Shown here piece after piece: positions 26,852 through 35,574 of a stretch of DNA of 64,000 nt. The notes under the pieces were generated by a model, which did no database searches, was not told the DNA's origin, and saw only the letters and a list, made by a program, of their open reading frames with translations. How positions within the stretch are numbered: the first letter of the stretch is position 1; each line of letters opens with the position of its first letter. Position numbers and translations under genes: made by a program. This DNA is from Flavobacterium tistrianum. GTDB taxonomy: Bacteria > Bacteroidota > Bacteroidia > Flavobacteriales > Flavobacteriaceae. The DNA is taken from assembly GCF_003254545.1 (NCBI RefSeq), contig NZ_QJRH01000065.1, positions 124,001 to 188,000 of the forward strand. The letters are read 5' to 3'.

Positions 26852-27183
26852 TGGCAAATATAAACTCAGAAATTAAATTTAATATAGAATTGGACGAAAA
26901 CCGCGTTCCAGAAAAATTAACATGGAGTGCGCAAGACGGTGGAGTTCAGGCTGAAGAAGCAAAAGCAATAATGCTGTCAATTTGGGATAGTAAAGCAAAA
27001 GAGACCATGCGTATCGATCTATGGACAAAAGATATGCCAGTAGACGAAATGAAAATTTTCTTCCACCAGACTTTAGTGGCAATGTCGGATACTTTTAAAC
27101 GTGCAACAGATGACGAAAAAATGTCTGACACTATGAAAGATTTCTGTGATTACTTTGCAGAAAAATTAGAGCTTACGAAATAG
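26851..27183 (+). CDS. gldC: Gliding motility protein GldC
   Basis: The 110-residue soluble protein matches GldC, including KFNIELDENRVPEKLTWSAQDGG and LWTKDMPVDEMKIFFHQTLVAM. It is the usual partner of gldB, translationally coupled through a one-base overlap. GldC supports but is not absolutely required for gliding in the model species. A palindromic terminator follows 18 bases downstream. Confidence 0.94.
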   Translation: MANINSEIKFNIELDENRVPEKLTWSAQDGGVQAEEAKAIMLSIWDSKAKETMRIDLWTKDMPVDEMKIFFHQTLVAMSDTFKRATDDEKMSDTMKDFCDYFAEKLELTK

Positions 27184-27200
27184 ATAATTTTTAAATAAAG

Positions 27201-27244
27201 AAATCCCAAATTCCATTTGTAAACTTGGAATTTGGGATTTTTTA
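27201..27244. terminator. Palindromic repeat acting as terminator between gldC and engB
   Basis: AAATCCCAAATTCCA pairs with TGGAATTTGGGATTT around a ten-base loop and runs into T residues. It belongs to the AATTCCAAATTCC repeat family seen at 2918 and 34274, here at a convergent junction. Confidence 0.8.
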
Positions 27245-27279
27245 TGATTGTTAATTTTTGGAATTTAACTCTAAAATTC

Positions 27280-27891
27280 TCAGTTGTTTTTAAAAACTTC
27301 CTGATTCAATTGATCGATATAAGATAAAAGCTCTTCTTTTCCGATTGCTTCTGTAGATGAGGTTACAAAATATTGTGGCATTTCGGCCCAGTTATTGGCA
27401 AACATCTGTTTTTTGTAAGCTGCAATATGCGAATCTATTTTGGTTTTACCGATTTTATCTGCTTTGGTAAAAATAATGCAGAATGGAATTTCGCTTTCGC
27501 CCATATACGACATGAATTCAATATCAATATTCTGTGCTTCGTGACGAATATCAATTAAAACAAAAGCGCAAACCAATTGTTCTCTGTTTTCGAAGTAATC
27601 TGTAATAAACTGCTGGAAAATTGATTTTGTTTTCTTTGAAACCTTAGCGTATCCGTAACCTGGTAAATCGACCAAAAACCAATTGTTGTTGATTTTGAAG
27701 TGATTTATTAATTGTGTTTTTCCTGGTTTTCCAGACGTTTTAGCTAAGTTTTTATTGTTGGTAAGCATGTTTATCAAAGATGACTTACCTACGTTTGATC
27801 TTCCTATAAAAGCATATTCTGGCAAAAAATCCTTCGGACATTTTGATGCATCAGAATTGCTGACAATAAATTCGGCGGTGTTAATTTTCAT
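27280..27891 (-). CDS. engB: Ribosome biogenesis GTP-binding protein YsxC/EngB
   Basis: The 203-residue GTPase has the P-loop GRSNVGKSS at residues 30-38, a G2/G3 region with LVDLPGYGYAKVSK, and G4 TKADK (FTKADKIGKTK). The size and single G domain match EngB (YihA), an essential 50S assembly factor. It lies 43 bases downstream of the hydrolase gene on the same strand and may be co-transcribed with it. Confidence 0.94.
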   Translation of the reverse strand: MKINTAEFIVSNSDASKCPKDFLPEYAFIGRSNVGKSSLINMLTNNKNLAKTSGKPGKTQLINHFKINNNWFLVDLPGYGYAKVSKKTKSIFQQFITDYFENREQLVCAFVLIDIRHEAQNIDIEFMSYMGESEIPFCIIFTKADKIGKTKIDSHIAAYKKQMFANNWAEMPQYFVTSSTEAIGKEELLSYIDQLNQEVFKNN

Positions 27892-27934
27892 AATCTCTCG
27901 TTTTAAAACCTCCTAAAAAAAATAAATTTTACGG

Positions 27935-28699
27935 CTAAAAATTCTTTTCAGTAAGCCATTTTTCAAGAATTTCATTGAATTCCTGAGGGTGTTCCATCAT
28001 TGCTGCGTGTCCGCATTTGTCAATCCAATATAAAGTTGAATTGGGTAGTAATTTATCAAATTCTTCAGCTACATTTGGAGGGGTTACAGAGTCATTTCTT
28101 CCCCAAATAATGCAGGTTTCAACGTCCATTTTTGGCAAATCTTTGGCCATATTATGACGAATTGCGCTCTTTGCAATAGTCAAAGTTTTGATCAATTTGA
28201 TTCGGTCATTAGCTGTTGCATATACTTCATCAATCAAATCTGGAGTTGCAATTTTCGGGTCATAAAATACAGCTTCAGCTTTTGTTTTAATGTATTCGTA
28301 ATCGCCTCTTCGTGGGTAACTGTCTCCCATTGCGCTTTCGTAAAGTCCAGAACTTCCGGTGATTACAAGTCCGGCAACTTTCTCAGGGTAAAGTTTTGTG
28401 TGGTATAAAGCGATATGCCCTCCAAGAGAATTTCCTAAAAGAATTACTTTGTCAAAGCCTTTAAAAGTGATAAAGTCTTTTACGTATTTCGCAAAACTTT
28501 TTACGTTCGTTTTTAAAATGCTTTGAGTATATATTGGCAAATCTGGGATAACAACTTTATATCCTTTCGTTGGGAAATATTGTGCTACACCATCAAAGTT
28601 ACTAAGACCTCCCATTAAACCATGCAGGATAACGATTGGAGTTCCTTCTCCAGCTTCGAAATAGCTGTATTTGCCTTCTTTTTTATAGTGTTTGTCCAT
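27935..28699 (-). CDS. Alpha/beta hydrolase
   Basis: The 254-residue protein has the fold signatures HGLMGGLSN (oxyanion loop), the nucleophile elbow GNSLGGH with the catalytic Ser, the acid in WGRNDSVTPP and the His in DKCGHAAMMEHP. It is probably a cytoplasmic esterase-type enzyme of unknown substrate. Its promoter (-7 at 28727-28734) leaves a short leader, and engB follows on the same strand. Confidence 0.88.
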   Translation of the reverse strand: MDKHYKKEGKYSYFEAGEGTPIVILHGLMGGLSNFDGVAQYFPTKGYKVVIPDLPIYTQSILKTNVKSFAKYVKDFITFKGFDKVILLGNSLGGHIALYHTKLYPEKVAGLVITGSSGLYESAMGDSYPRRGDYEYIKTKAEAVFYDPKIATPDLIDEVYATANDRIKLIKTLTIAKSAIRHNMAKDLPKMDVETCIIWGRNDSVTPPNVAEEFDKLLPNSTLYWIDKCGHAAMMEHPQEFNEILEKWLTEKNF

Positions 28700-28726
28700 C
28701 TAATCTAATGCCAATTTCAATTTCGA

Positions 28727-28734
28727 CAAATATA
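28727..28734 (-). promoter_or_regulatory. -7 element of the hydrolase-engB promoter
   Basis: On the minus strand it reads TATATTTG and ends 27 bases before the ATG. The following gap up to mraZ (to 29078) otherwise holds only the mraZ control region. Confidence 0.6.
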
Positions 28735-28973
28735 GGGTTAATTCAACAAAAATGAATTTTTGATGCCATTTTTTAACTAGATAATTTGAGTAGAACTTGT
28801 AAATGATTAAAAATCAGTAATTAAAGTGGTTTTTGCTAAAATAATCAAATGTTAAGAAATATGCATTATAATCAATTTTTTAAGAAAATTAGCGCATTAT
28901 TTTTTTGAATGAATAACGTATTTAAGAATCTGTTAATTAATAGTTAAGGTATTGATTGAATGAGGATTATGGA

Positions 28974-29032
28974 AAGTGGTAGCAAAGTGGTTAAACTTAT
29001 TAACAAAGTGGTATAAAGTGGTAAAATGTGGT
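28974..29032 (+). promoter_or_regulatory. MraZ box: five AAAGTGGT-type repeats
   Basis: GTGGT occurs at 28976, 28987, 29008, 29018 and 29028, the first four preceded by AAA, so steps are 11, 21, 10 and 10 bases, all on one DNA face. The array ends 11 bases before the TATTTTTG -7 element of mraZ and covers its -33 area. MraZ proteins are known to bind such short G-rich direct repeats before their own gene, with AAAGTG words reported in mollicutes and TGGGN in E. coli. Confidence 0.75.
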
Positions 29033-29043
29033 AATATTTTTTA

Positions 29044-29051
29044 TATTTTTG
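29044..29051 (+). promoter_or_regulatory. -7 element of the mraZ (dcw) promoter
   Basis: TATTTTTG fits TAnnTTTG. With a start point a few bases later, the ATG at 29061 would have almost no leader, while TTG at 29079 would have about 22 bases. Confidence 0.65.
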
Positions 29052-29078
29052 CTGTATAACATGTTAACTAGTTTTTTT

Positions 29079-29552
29079 TTGAACACAATTGTTGGAACAT
29101 ATGAGTGCAAAGTCGATGCTAAAGGAAGGCTAATGATGCCTGCGCCTTTAAAAAAGCAGTTGACGGCTTCTCTTCAAGACGGATTTGTTTTGAAGCGCTC
29201 TGTTTTTCAGCCGTGTTTAGAATTATATCCTATGGTAGAATGGGATGCGATGATGAAAAAAATCAACAAGCTTAATCGCTTTGTAAAAAAGAACAACGAT
29301 TTCATTAGACGGTTTACTGCTGGTGTTAAAGTAGTTGAGGTTGATGCATTAGGGAGATTGCTTGTTCCAAAAGATTTGGTAACGTTTGCCAGTATTTCTA
29401 AAGATGTGGTTTTTTCATCTGCGGTTAATATAGTTGAGATTTGGGACAAAGATTTATACGAAAAATCAATAAGCGGCGAAGATATGGATTTTGCAGATTT
29501 AGCCGAAGAAGTAATGGGAAATATTAATGACGACGAAGATGGAATATCATAA
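29079..29552 (+). CDS. mraZ: Transcriptional regulator MraZ
   Basis: The 157-residue protein has two AbrB-like MraZ repeats (GTYECKVDAKGRLMMPAPLKKQL and VEVDALGRLLVPKDLVTFA). It represses the division and cell-wall operon it heads. The TTG at 29079 gives MNTIVGTYECK, the family-like start, and sits well after the -7 element; ATG 29061 is possible. A GTG at 29028 is excluded because it lies within the operator upstream of the promoter. The 3' end overlaps rsmH by 26 bases. Confidence 0.93.
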   Translation: MNTIVGTYECKVDAKGRLMMPAPLKKQLTASLQDGFVLKRSVFQPCLELYPMVEWDAMMKKINKLNRFVKKNNDFIRRFTAGVKVVEVDALGRLLVPKDLVTFASISKDVVFSSAVNIVEIWDKDLYEKSISGEDMDFADLAEEVMGNINDDEDGIS

Positions 29553-30435
29553 TCCGGTTTTGCTTCATCCAACAGTAGATGGTTTAAATATTAAACCTGA
29601 TGGTGTGTATGTAGATGTTACGTTTGGGGGCGGTGGTCATTCAAAAGAGATTTTAAAAAGATTAGGGCCAAACGGAAGGCTGTTCGCATTTGATCAAGAC
29701 GAAGACGCGCTTGCCAATGCATTGCCAGACGAAAGGTTTACCTTAATAAATGAGAATTTTAGGTTTATAAAAAGGTTTTTACGTTTTCACGGAGTAAAAG
29801 CGGTTGACGGAATCTTGGCAGATTTGGGAGTTTCATCACATCAGTTTGATGTTCCTGAGAGAGGTTTTTCAACAAGATTTGATGCCGAATTAGATATGCG
29901 GATGAGTCAAAGAAATGATTTAAATGCTTATCGAGTGGTTAACGAATATGAAGAACAGGATTTACGTCGTGTTTTTTTTGATTATGGGGAGTTGAAAAAT
30001 GCGCCAGTTTTAGCAAGAACAATTGTTGAGGCAAGAAAAGATTACCCAATCAAAACGACTGAAGAATTGAAAGAAGTTTTGAAAAGGTTTTTGCCGGAGA
30101 AAGTTCGAAACAAAGTTTTGGCTCAGATTTATCAGGCAATCAGAATCGAAGTAAATCAAGAAATGGACGTTCTGAAAGAATTTATAGAACAGTCATTGGA
30201 GATTTTAAAACCTGGAGGAAGATTTTCGGTAATCTCTTATCATTCTTTAGAAGATCGTCTGGTAAAAAGATTTATCAAAAACGGAATGTTTGAAGGGGAG
30301 CCAGAGAGAGATTTTTACGGAAACTTTTCAGTTCCATTCAAAACTATCGGAAAACTGATTGTTCCAGATGATGAAGAAATCAAAATTAATAATAGAGCAA
30401 GAAGTGCCAAATTAAGAGTTGCAGAAAAGCTATAA
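29527..30435 (+). CDS. rsmH: 16S rRNA (cytosine(1402)-N(4))-methyltransferase RsmH
   Basis: The 302-residue SAM enzyme has VDVTFGGGGHSKEILKRLGPNGRLFAFDQD, ILADLGVSSHQFD and the C-terminal SYHSLEDRLVKRF, all standard for RsmH (MraW). It methylates C1402 in the ribosomal P site. It is the second gene of the dcw operon and overlaps mraZ; ATG 29527 (MTTKMEYHNP) and 29539 (MEYHNP) are both possible. Confidence 0.95.
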   Translation: MTTKMEYHNPVLLHPTVDGLNIKPDGVYVDVTFGGGGHSKEILKRLGPNGRLFAFDQDEDALANALPDERFTLINENFRFIKRFLRFHGVKAVDGILADLGVSSHQFDVPERGFSTRFDAELDMRMSQRNDLNAYRVVNEYEEQDLRRVFFDYGELKNAPVLARTIVEARKDYPIKTTEELKEVLKRFLPEKVRNKVLAQIYQAIRIEVNQEMDVLKEFIEQSLEILKPGGRFSVISYHSLEDRLVKRFIKNGMFEGEPERDFYGNFSVPFKTIGKLIVPDDEEIKINNRARSAKLRVAEKL

Positions 30436-30456
30436 TATATATTAAGGTAGGAAATA

Positions 30457-30804
30457 ATGAAAAGTGGTGTATTTAGCATATTAAAAGCAAGATTCCTGAT
30501 TCATGAAGATGCAGTAAAAAATTGGCGATTTATCGTCTTTATAATTCTGCTGGCCATTTTGATGATTGCCAATACACAGCGATACGAACAAAAGGTTTTT
30601 GAAATCGCGAAATTAAATAACGAAGTAAAAGAGCTGAGATCTGAATTTGTAGATCGACGTTCAGAATTGATGAAGTTAAAAATGGAGTCGACTATCTCGG
30701 ATAAAATGTTAGAAAAACAAATTTTTCCCTCGACGGTTCCCCCAGTGAAAATAGAAGTTGAAAAAGAAGAAGAAAAAAGTTTCTTTAAAAGAATATGGCA
30801 GTAG
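30457..30804 (+). CDS. ftsL: FtsL-like cell division protein
   Basis: The 115-residue single-pass protein has a short cytoplasmic start, a membrane helix at about 24-41 (WRFIVFIILLAILMIAN) and a periplasmic coiled coil (VFEIAKLNNEVKELRSEFVDRRSELMKLK). Size, topology and position between rsmH and the division penicillin-binding protein fit FtsL, which joins FtsQ and FtsB in the divisome. It overlaps the next gene by ten bases. Sequence conservation in this family is low, so the call rests largely on context. Confidence 0.82.
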   Translation: MKSGVFSILKARFLIHEDAVKNWRFIVFIILLAILMIANTQRYEQKVFEIAKLNNEVKELRSEFVDRRSELMKLKMESTISDKMLEKQIFPSTVPPVKIEVEKEEEKSFFKRIWQ

Positions 30805-32801
30805 AAGATAAACATATATCCTACAGAATTTACCTCGTAGCAGTTTTCATCTTTTTGATGGCAATTGCTATTGTTGTTAAATTAACCAATATTCAATGGG
30901 TTGAAGGAGATTATTACAGAAAACTGGCAAAACAGCGTACCGTAAGAAACTTTGTGATTCCTGCAAATAAAGGTAATATTTATTCTGCTGATGGAAGTTT
31001 GCTAGCCACTTCAATTCCGAATTATGAAATTCGTTTTGATGCAAAAGCGCCAAAAACAGAAACTTTTGAAAAGTATGTAAAACTATTGTCAGATTCATTG
31101 GCAACAGTTTTGGATAAGCCAAGCAGTTATTTTCAGAAAGAATTGCGAAAAGCACGCGAGAATAAAAACCGCTATTATTTGATTGCCCGTAATTTAAGCT
31201 ATACTGAATATGTAAAAATTAAAGGTTTTCCATTGTTTAGTTTAGGAGCTTTTAAAGGCGGAATTATTGTTGAGCAAGAAACAGTTAGAAAACATCCAAT
31301 CGGTAAAATTGCAGAAAGAACAATTGGTTACGATCGTATAGATCCAGCGACTGGAGTAGAAGTAGGAAAAGGAATTGAGTGGGCTTTTAAAAATTATCTG
31401 AACGGAAAAGATGGTAAAATTTTAAAGCAAAAAATCGCAAAAGGACAATGGAAGCCAATTCGAGATGTAAACGAAGTAGATCCAATTGATGGTTACGATG
31501 TCATTTCGACTATAGATGTTTTCATTCAAGATATTGCGCATCACGCTTTGTTGAAACAATTGGAAGATTATGAAGCAGATCACGGTTGTGTGGTAGTAAT
31601 GGAAACAGAAACGGGATACATAAAAGCGATTTCAAATTTAGGAAGAGCAGAAGATGGTTCTTATTATGAAACCACAAATTATGCTGTTGCTGAATCTCAC
31701 GAGCCAGGATCGACTTTTAAATTAGTTGATTTAATGGCGATTTTAGAAGATAAAGTAGCTGACACAAGTACAGTTTACGATAGTCACGGTGGGGAAATCA
31801 GATATTATGGGAGAGCTGTTCGTGATTCTCATAAAGGTGGTTACGGGAAAGTTACTTTAGCACGCGGATTTGAGCTTTCATCAAATACAGTAATGGTTCA
31901 GGCAGTATATGAGAATTACAAAAGTAATCCATCTAAGTTTGTGAATCATATCAACGAATTAGGTTTAAATAAACCGCTAGGATTGCATTTTAAAGGAGAA
32001 GGAAGACCTTATATTCCGCAGCCAGGAGACAAACATTGGTCAGGAACTACACTTCCGTGGATGGCTTTTGGATACAATGTTTCGGTCACGCCAATGCAGA
32101 CTTTAACCTTGTATAACGCGGTTGCAAACAATGGAGTAATGGTAAAACCACAATTTGTATCAGAAATTAAAGAATGGAATAAAACCATCAAAAAGTTCGA
32201 TACAGAAGTAATGAATCCAAAGGTTTGTTCGCCAGAAACACTTAAAAAAGTAAAAGCAGTCTTGGCGAATGTGGTAAAAAAAGGAACTGGTTCTAAGCTG
32301 TATTCAAAAGATTTTTCGATGGCAGGAAAAACAGGAACAGCTATGGTGAATTATGGTAACGCTGGAAGAGAAGGTATGTATTATGCTTCTTCTTTTGCTG
32401 GATATTTTCCAGCAGATCACCCGAAATATTCTTGTATCGTAGTGGTTCATAAGCCAAATACATCTAGAAATAACTATTATGGAGCAGATGTTGCTGGGCC
32501 AGTTTTCAAAAGAATCGCTCAAAAGATTTTTACTGATGCACCTTCGACAAATAAAATTAAAAAATTAGATTCTAGAATTCCAAAACAGGATGCTAGTTAT
32601 GATAAATATACGGCTGAGTCTAATAAAAAGCTTAATCAGATTCCTAATTTAAAAGGAATGCCTGGAATGGACGCGATTGCTTTGCTGGAGAATTTAGGTT
32701 TGAAAGTAAAAGTAAATGGAATGGGGAAAGTGAAGAATCAATCGATTCAAGCGGGAACCAGTATAAGCAAGAACACAACAATTGTATTAGAATTATCGTG
32801 A
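30795..32801 (+). CDS. ftsI: Division-specific penicillin-binding transpeptidase with PASTA domain
   Basis: The 668-residue protein has an N-terminal membrane helix (residues 10-29), a dimerisation module, and the transpeptidase motifs S306-TFK, S362-S-N364 and K512-TG, followed by a C-terminal PASTA domain (about 609-668, IPNLKGMPGMDAIALLENLGLKVKV). It crosslinks septal peptidoglycan with FtsW. A PASTA tail is unusual for E. coli-type FtsI but common in Bacteroidota and Firmicutes. It overlaps ftsL upstream and murE by four bases. Confidence 0.94.
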   Translation: MAVEDKHISYRIYLVAVFIFLMAIAIVVKLTNIQWVEGDYYRKLAKQRTVRNFVIPANKGNIYSADGSLLATSIPNYEIRFDAKAPKTETFEKYVKLLSDSLATVLDKPSSYFQKELRKARENKNRYYLIARNLSYTEYVKIKGFPLFSLGAFKGGIIVEQETVRKHPIGKIAERTIGYDRIDPATGVEVGKGIEWAFKNYLNGKDGKILKQKIAKGQWKPIRDVNEVDPIDGYDVISTIDVFIQDIAHHALLKQLEDYEADHGCVVVMETETGYIKAISNLGRAEDGSYYETTNYAVAESHEPGSTFKLVDLMAILEDKVADTSTVYDSHGGEIRYYGRAVRDSHKGGYGKVTLARGFELSSNTVMVQAVYENYKSNPSKFVNHINELGLNKPLGLHFKGEGRPYIPQPGDKHWSGTTLPWMAFGYNVSVTPMQTLTLYNAVANNGVMVKPQFVSEIKEWNKTIKKFDTEVMNPKVCSPETLKKVKAVLANVVKKGTGSKLYSKDFSMAGKTGTAMVNYGNAGREGMYYASSFAGYFPADHPKYSCIVVVHKPNTSRNNYYGADVAGPVFKRIAQKIFTDAPSTNKIKKLDSRIPKQDASYDKYTAESNKKLNQIPNLKGMPGMDAIALLENLGLKVKVNGMGKVKNQSIQAGTSISKNTTIVLELS

Positions 32802-34261
32802 AAGTATTAAAAGACATATTATATAAAGTAGCTATTGAATCGGTAAAAGGTTCAACAGATATTGCTATTTCTAAAATTGAATTTGATTCACGTAAGGTAG
32901 AAACAAATGATGTTTTTGTGGCAATTAGAGGTTCGCTTTCAGATGGACATGATTATATCGAGAAAGCAATCGAACTTGGAGCAAAAGCAATTATTTGCGA
33001 TACACTTCCAGCAAATACTGTCAATGATGTAACTTATATTCAGGTAAAAGACACCAATACAGCTTTGGCTTTTATGGCCGCTAATTATTTTGGGGATCCG
33101 TCTGCAAAACTGAAATTAGTTGGAGTAACTGGTACAAACGGAAAAACAACAATTGCTTCATTATTGTTTCAGTTGTTTGAAAAAGCAGGCTTTAAAGTTG
33201 GATTGCTATCAACTGTAAAAATTGTAGTAGATAAAACAGAATATCCAGCAACCCATACAACGCCAGATTCTTTGACTATTAATCATTATTTAAATGAAAT
33301 GGTTGAAGCTGGAGTTACGCATTGTTTCATGGAAGTAAGTTCGCATGGAATTCACCAAAAACGCACAGAAGCTTTGCATTTTGTAGGTGGTATTTTCACG
33401 AATCTGTCTCACGATCATTTAGATTATCATCCAACATTTGCAGAATACAGAGATGTTAAGAAGTCATTTTTTGATTCACTTCCAAAATCGGCTTTTGTAT
33501 TGTCAAATATTGATGATAAAAATGGTTCTGTAATGCTTCAGAATACAGTGGCTAAAAAACTGACTTACGCTTTAAAATCTTATGCAGATTACAGAGCGCA
33601 GATTTTAGAAAGCCAATTGTCTGGATTATTGTTGAAAATTAATGATAATGAAGTTTGGGTAAAATTGATTGGTACTTTCAACGCATACAATGTTTTAGCT
33701 ATTTATGGAACTGCGGTAGAGCTAGGAATTGATAGTCTAGAGGCGTTACGATTACTGTCTGATTTAGAGAGCGTTTCGGGACGTTTTCAATATATCGTTT
33801 CAGATGGCGGAATTACTGCTGTTGTAGATTACGCGCATACGCCAGATGCACTAGAAAATGTTTTGAAAACGATAAACGACATCCGCACTAAAAATGAACA
33901 GTTGATTACTGTAGTGGGTTGCGGAGGAAATCGCGATAAAACAAAACGTCCAATTATGGCAAAAATCGCTTCAGATTTGAGTGATAAAGCGGTTTTGACT
34001 TCAGATAATCCAAGAAATGAAGATCCAGAAGTTATTTTGGATGAAATGGAGCAAGGAGTTGAGCCACACAATTATAAAAAAATGCTGCGAATTACTGATA
34101 GAAAACAGGCAATCAAAACAGCTTGTCAATTTGCTCAGCCTAAAGATATCATTCTAATTGCAGGAAAAGGGCATGAAACATATCAAGAAATAAATGGTGT
34201 TCGCCATCATTTTGATGATATGGAAACGGTAAAAGAAATTTTAGAACAACTAAAAAAATAA
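32798..34261 (+). CDS. murE: UDP-MurNAc-tripeptide synthetase MurE
   Basis: The 487-residue Mur ligase has the ATP loop TGTNGKTT at 111-118 and the DNPR motif near residue 403 (TSDNPRNEDPE), which marks enzymes that add meso-diaminopimelate. It extends UDP-MurNAc-L-Ala-D-Glu in the cytoplasm. Its ATGA start overlaps the ftsI stop. A palindromic repeat (34274-34312) separates it from mraY. No murF or ddl is in the cluster. Confidence 0.95.
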   Translation: MKVLKDILYKVAIESVKGSTDIAISKIEFDSRKVETNDVFVAIRGSLSDGHDYIEKAIELGAKAIICDTLPANTVNDVTYIQVKDTNTALAFMAANYFGDPSAKLKLVGVTGTNGKTTIASLLFQLFEKAGFKVGLLSTVKIVVDKTEYPATHTTPDSLTINHYLNEMVEAGVTHCFMEVSSHGIHQKRTEALHFVGGIFTNLSHDHLDYHPTFAEYRDVKKSFFDSLPKSAFVLSNIDDKNGSVMLQNTVAKKLTYALKSYADYRAQILESQLSGLLLKINDNEVWVKLIGTFNAYNVLAIYGTAVELGIDSLEALRLLSDLESVSGRFQYIVSDGGITAVVDYAHTPDALENVLKTINDIRTKNEQLITVVGCGGNRDKTKRPIMAKIASDLSDKAVLTSDNPRNEDPEVILDEMEQGVEPHNYKKMLRITDRKQAIKTACQFAQPKDIILIAGKGHETYQEINGVRHHFDDMETVKEILEQLKK

Positions 34262-34273
34262 CAAAGGAAATTT

Positions 34274-34312
34274 CAAATTCCAAAACCAATTTATGATTGG
34301 AATTTGGAATTT
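34274..34312. repeat. AATTCCAAATTCC-family palindrome inside the dcw operon
   Basis: AAATTCCAAAACCAA pairs with TTGGAATTTGGAATTT across a short loop. Unlike the gldC copy there is no T run after the stem, so read-through into mraY is likely. The element lies in the one intercistronic gap between murE and mraY. Confidence 0.7.
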
Positions 34313-34341
34313 AAAAATTGAAATTAAAAAAACAAAGAAAT

Positions 34342-35574
34342 ATGCTGTACTATTTATTTGAATATTTTGATAAAACATTGGACATTCCTGGAACAGGAGT
34401 TTTCCAGTACATCACATTTAGGTCAGCTTTGGCATTTATGCTTTCGTTGCTTTTGTCGACAATTTATGGTAAAAGAGTAATTAACTTTTTACGCCGTCAG
34501 CAAGTAGGAGAAACAGTGCGTGAGCTTGGTTTGGCAGGTCAAAATGAAAAAGCTGGTACGCCAACAATGGGAGGGTTAATCATTATTTTTGCAACTCTTA
34601 TTCCTGTTCTGTTATTTGCAAGATTGCATAACATTTATATCGTTTTGCTGATTGTTACTACATTGTGGATGGGGACAATTGGTTTCGTTGATGATTATAT
34701 CAAAATATTCAAAAAAGATAAACAAGGATTAAAAGGTATTTTTAAAGTTATTGGTCAAGTTGGTCTTGGAATCATCGTTGGAGCAGTTCTTTATTTTAAT
34801 CCTGCTGTTACGGTAAGAACAGATACAGGCCGTGCAGATATTTTTAAAACAGCTACAAATTCAACAGTTGTTGTGCCTGCAGGTATTGAAGAGAAATCTA
34901 CGGCAACTACAATCCCTTTTGTAAAAAACAATGAATTTGACTATGCTGAAGTATTATCTTTCATGGGTGATGGATATGAAAAATGGGCTTGGTTAGTATT
35001 TATTCCGGTTGTAATTTTTATTATCACAGCAGTTTCAAATGGAGCAAATTTAACAGATGGTATTGACGGACTCGCCGCAGGAACTTCGGCAATATCTGTC
35101 CTCGCGCTCGGGATTTTTACATTCGTTTCTGGTAATATCATTTTCTCAAATTATCTCAACATTATGTATATCCCCAATTCCGGAGAGATGACGGTCTTTA
35201 TTTCGGCCTTTGTTGGAGCCCTTATCGGATTTCTTTGGTACAATTCGTTTCCGGCATCGGTTTTTATGGGAGACACAGGAAGTTTGACTATTGGGGGAAT
35301 CATCGCAGTCTTGGCAATTGCAGTTCGTAAAGAAATATTGATTGTTCTTTTTTGCGGAATTTTTTTAGCAGAAAGTGCTTCAGTAATTATTCAAGTAACT
35401 TATTTTAAATATACAAAGAAGCGTTTCGGTGAAGGACGAAGAATTTTTCTGATGTCGCCACTCCATCATCATTATCAGAAAAAGGGATATCACGAAAGTA
35501 AAATCGTAACCCGTTTTTGGATTGTTGCCGTAATGTTAGCCATTTTATCAATCATTACTTTAAAATTAAGATAG
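34342..35574 (+). CDS. mraY: Phospho-N-acetylmuramoyl-pentapeptide transferase MraY
   Basis: The 410-residue polytopic enzyme has the MraY signatures [35 protein letters not shown] and [11 protein letters not shown]. It makes lipid I from UDP-MurNAc-pentapeptide and undecaprenyl phosphate. The start is placed at ATG 34342 ([11 protein letters not shown]); the upstream TTG extension at 34318 runs into the repeat region. An insert-like stretch (about 164-205) separates membrane helices and is longer than in E. coli, as in other Bacteroidota. It abuts murD with no gap. Confidence 0.95.
   Translation: MLYYLFEYFDKTLDIPGTGVFQYITFRSALAFMLSLLLSTIYGKRVINFLRRQQVGETVRELGLAGQNEKAGTPTMGGLIIIFATLIPVLLFARLHNIYIVLLIVTTLWMGTIGFVDDYIKIFKKDKQGLKGIFKVIGQVGLGIIVGAVLYFNPAVTVRTDTGRADIFKTATNSTVVVPAGIEEKSTATTIPFVKNNEFDYAEVLSFMGDGYEKWAWLVFIPVVIFIITAVSNGANLTDGIDGLAAGTSAISVLALGIFTFVSGNIIFSNYLNIMYIPNSGEMTVFISAFVGALIGFLWYNSFPASVFMGDTGSLTIGGIIAVLAIAVRKEILIVLFCGIFLAESASVIIQVTYFKYTKKRFGEGRRIFLMSPLHHHYQKKGYHESKIVTRFWIVAVMLAILSIITLKLR

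Noticed and set aside
29028..29078. GTG at 29028 as mraZ start
   Set aside because: It would put the start inside the MraZ box array and upstream of the -7 element at 29044-29051.
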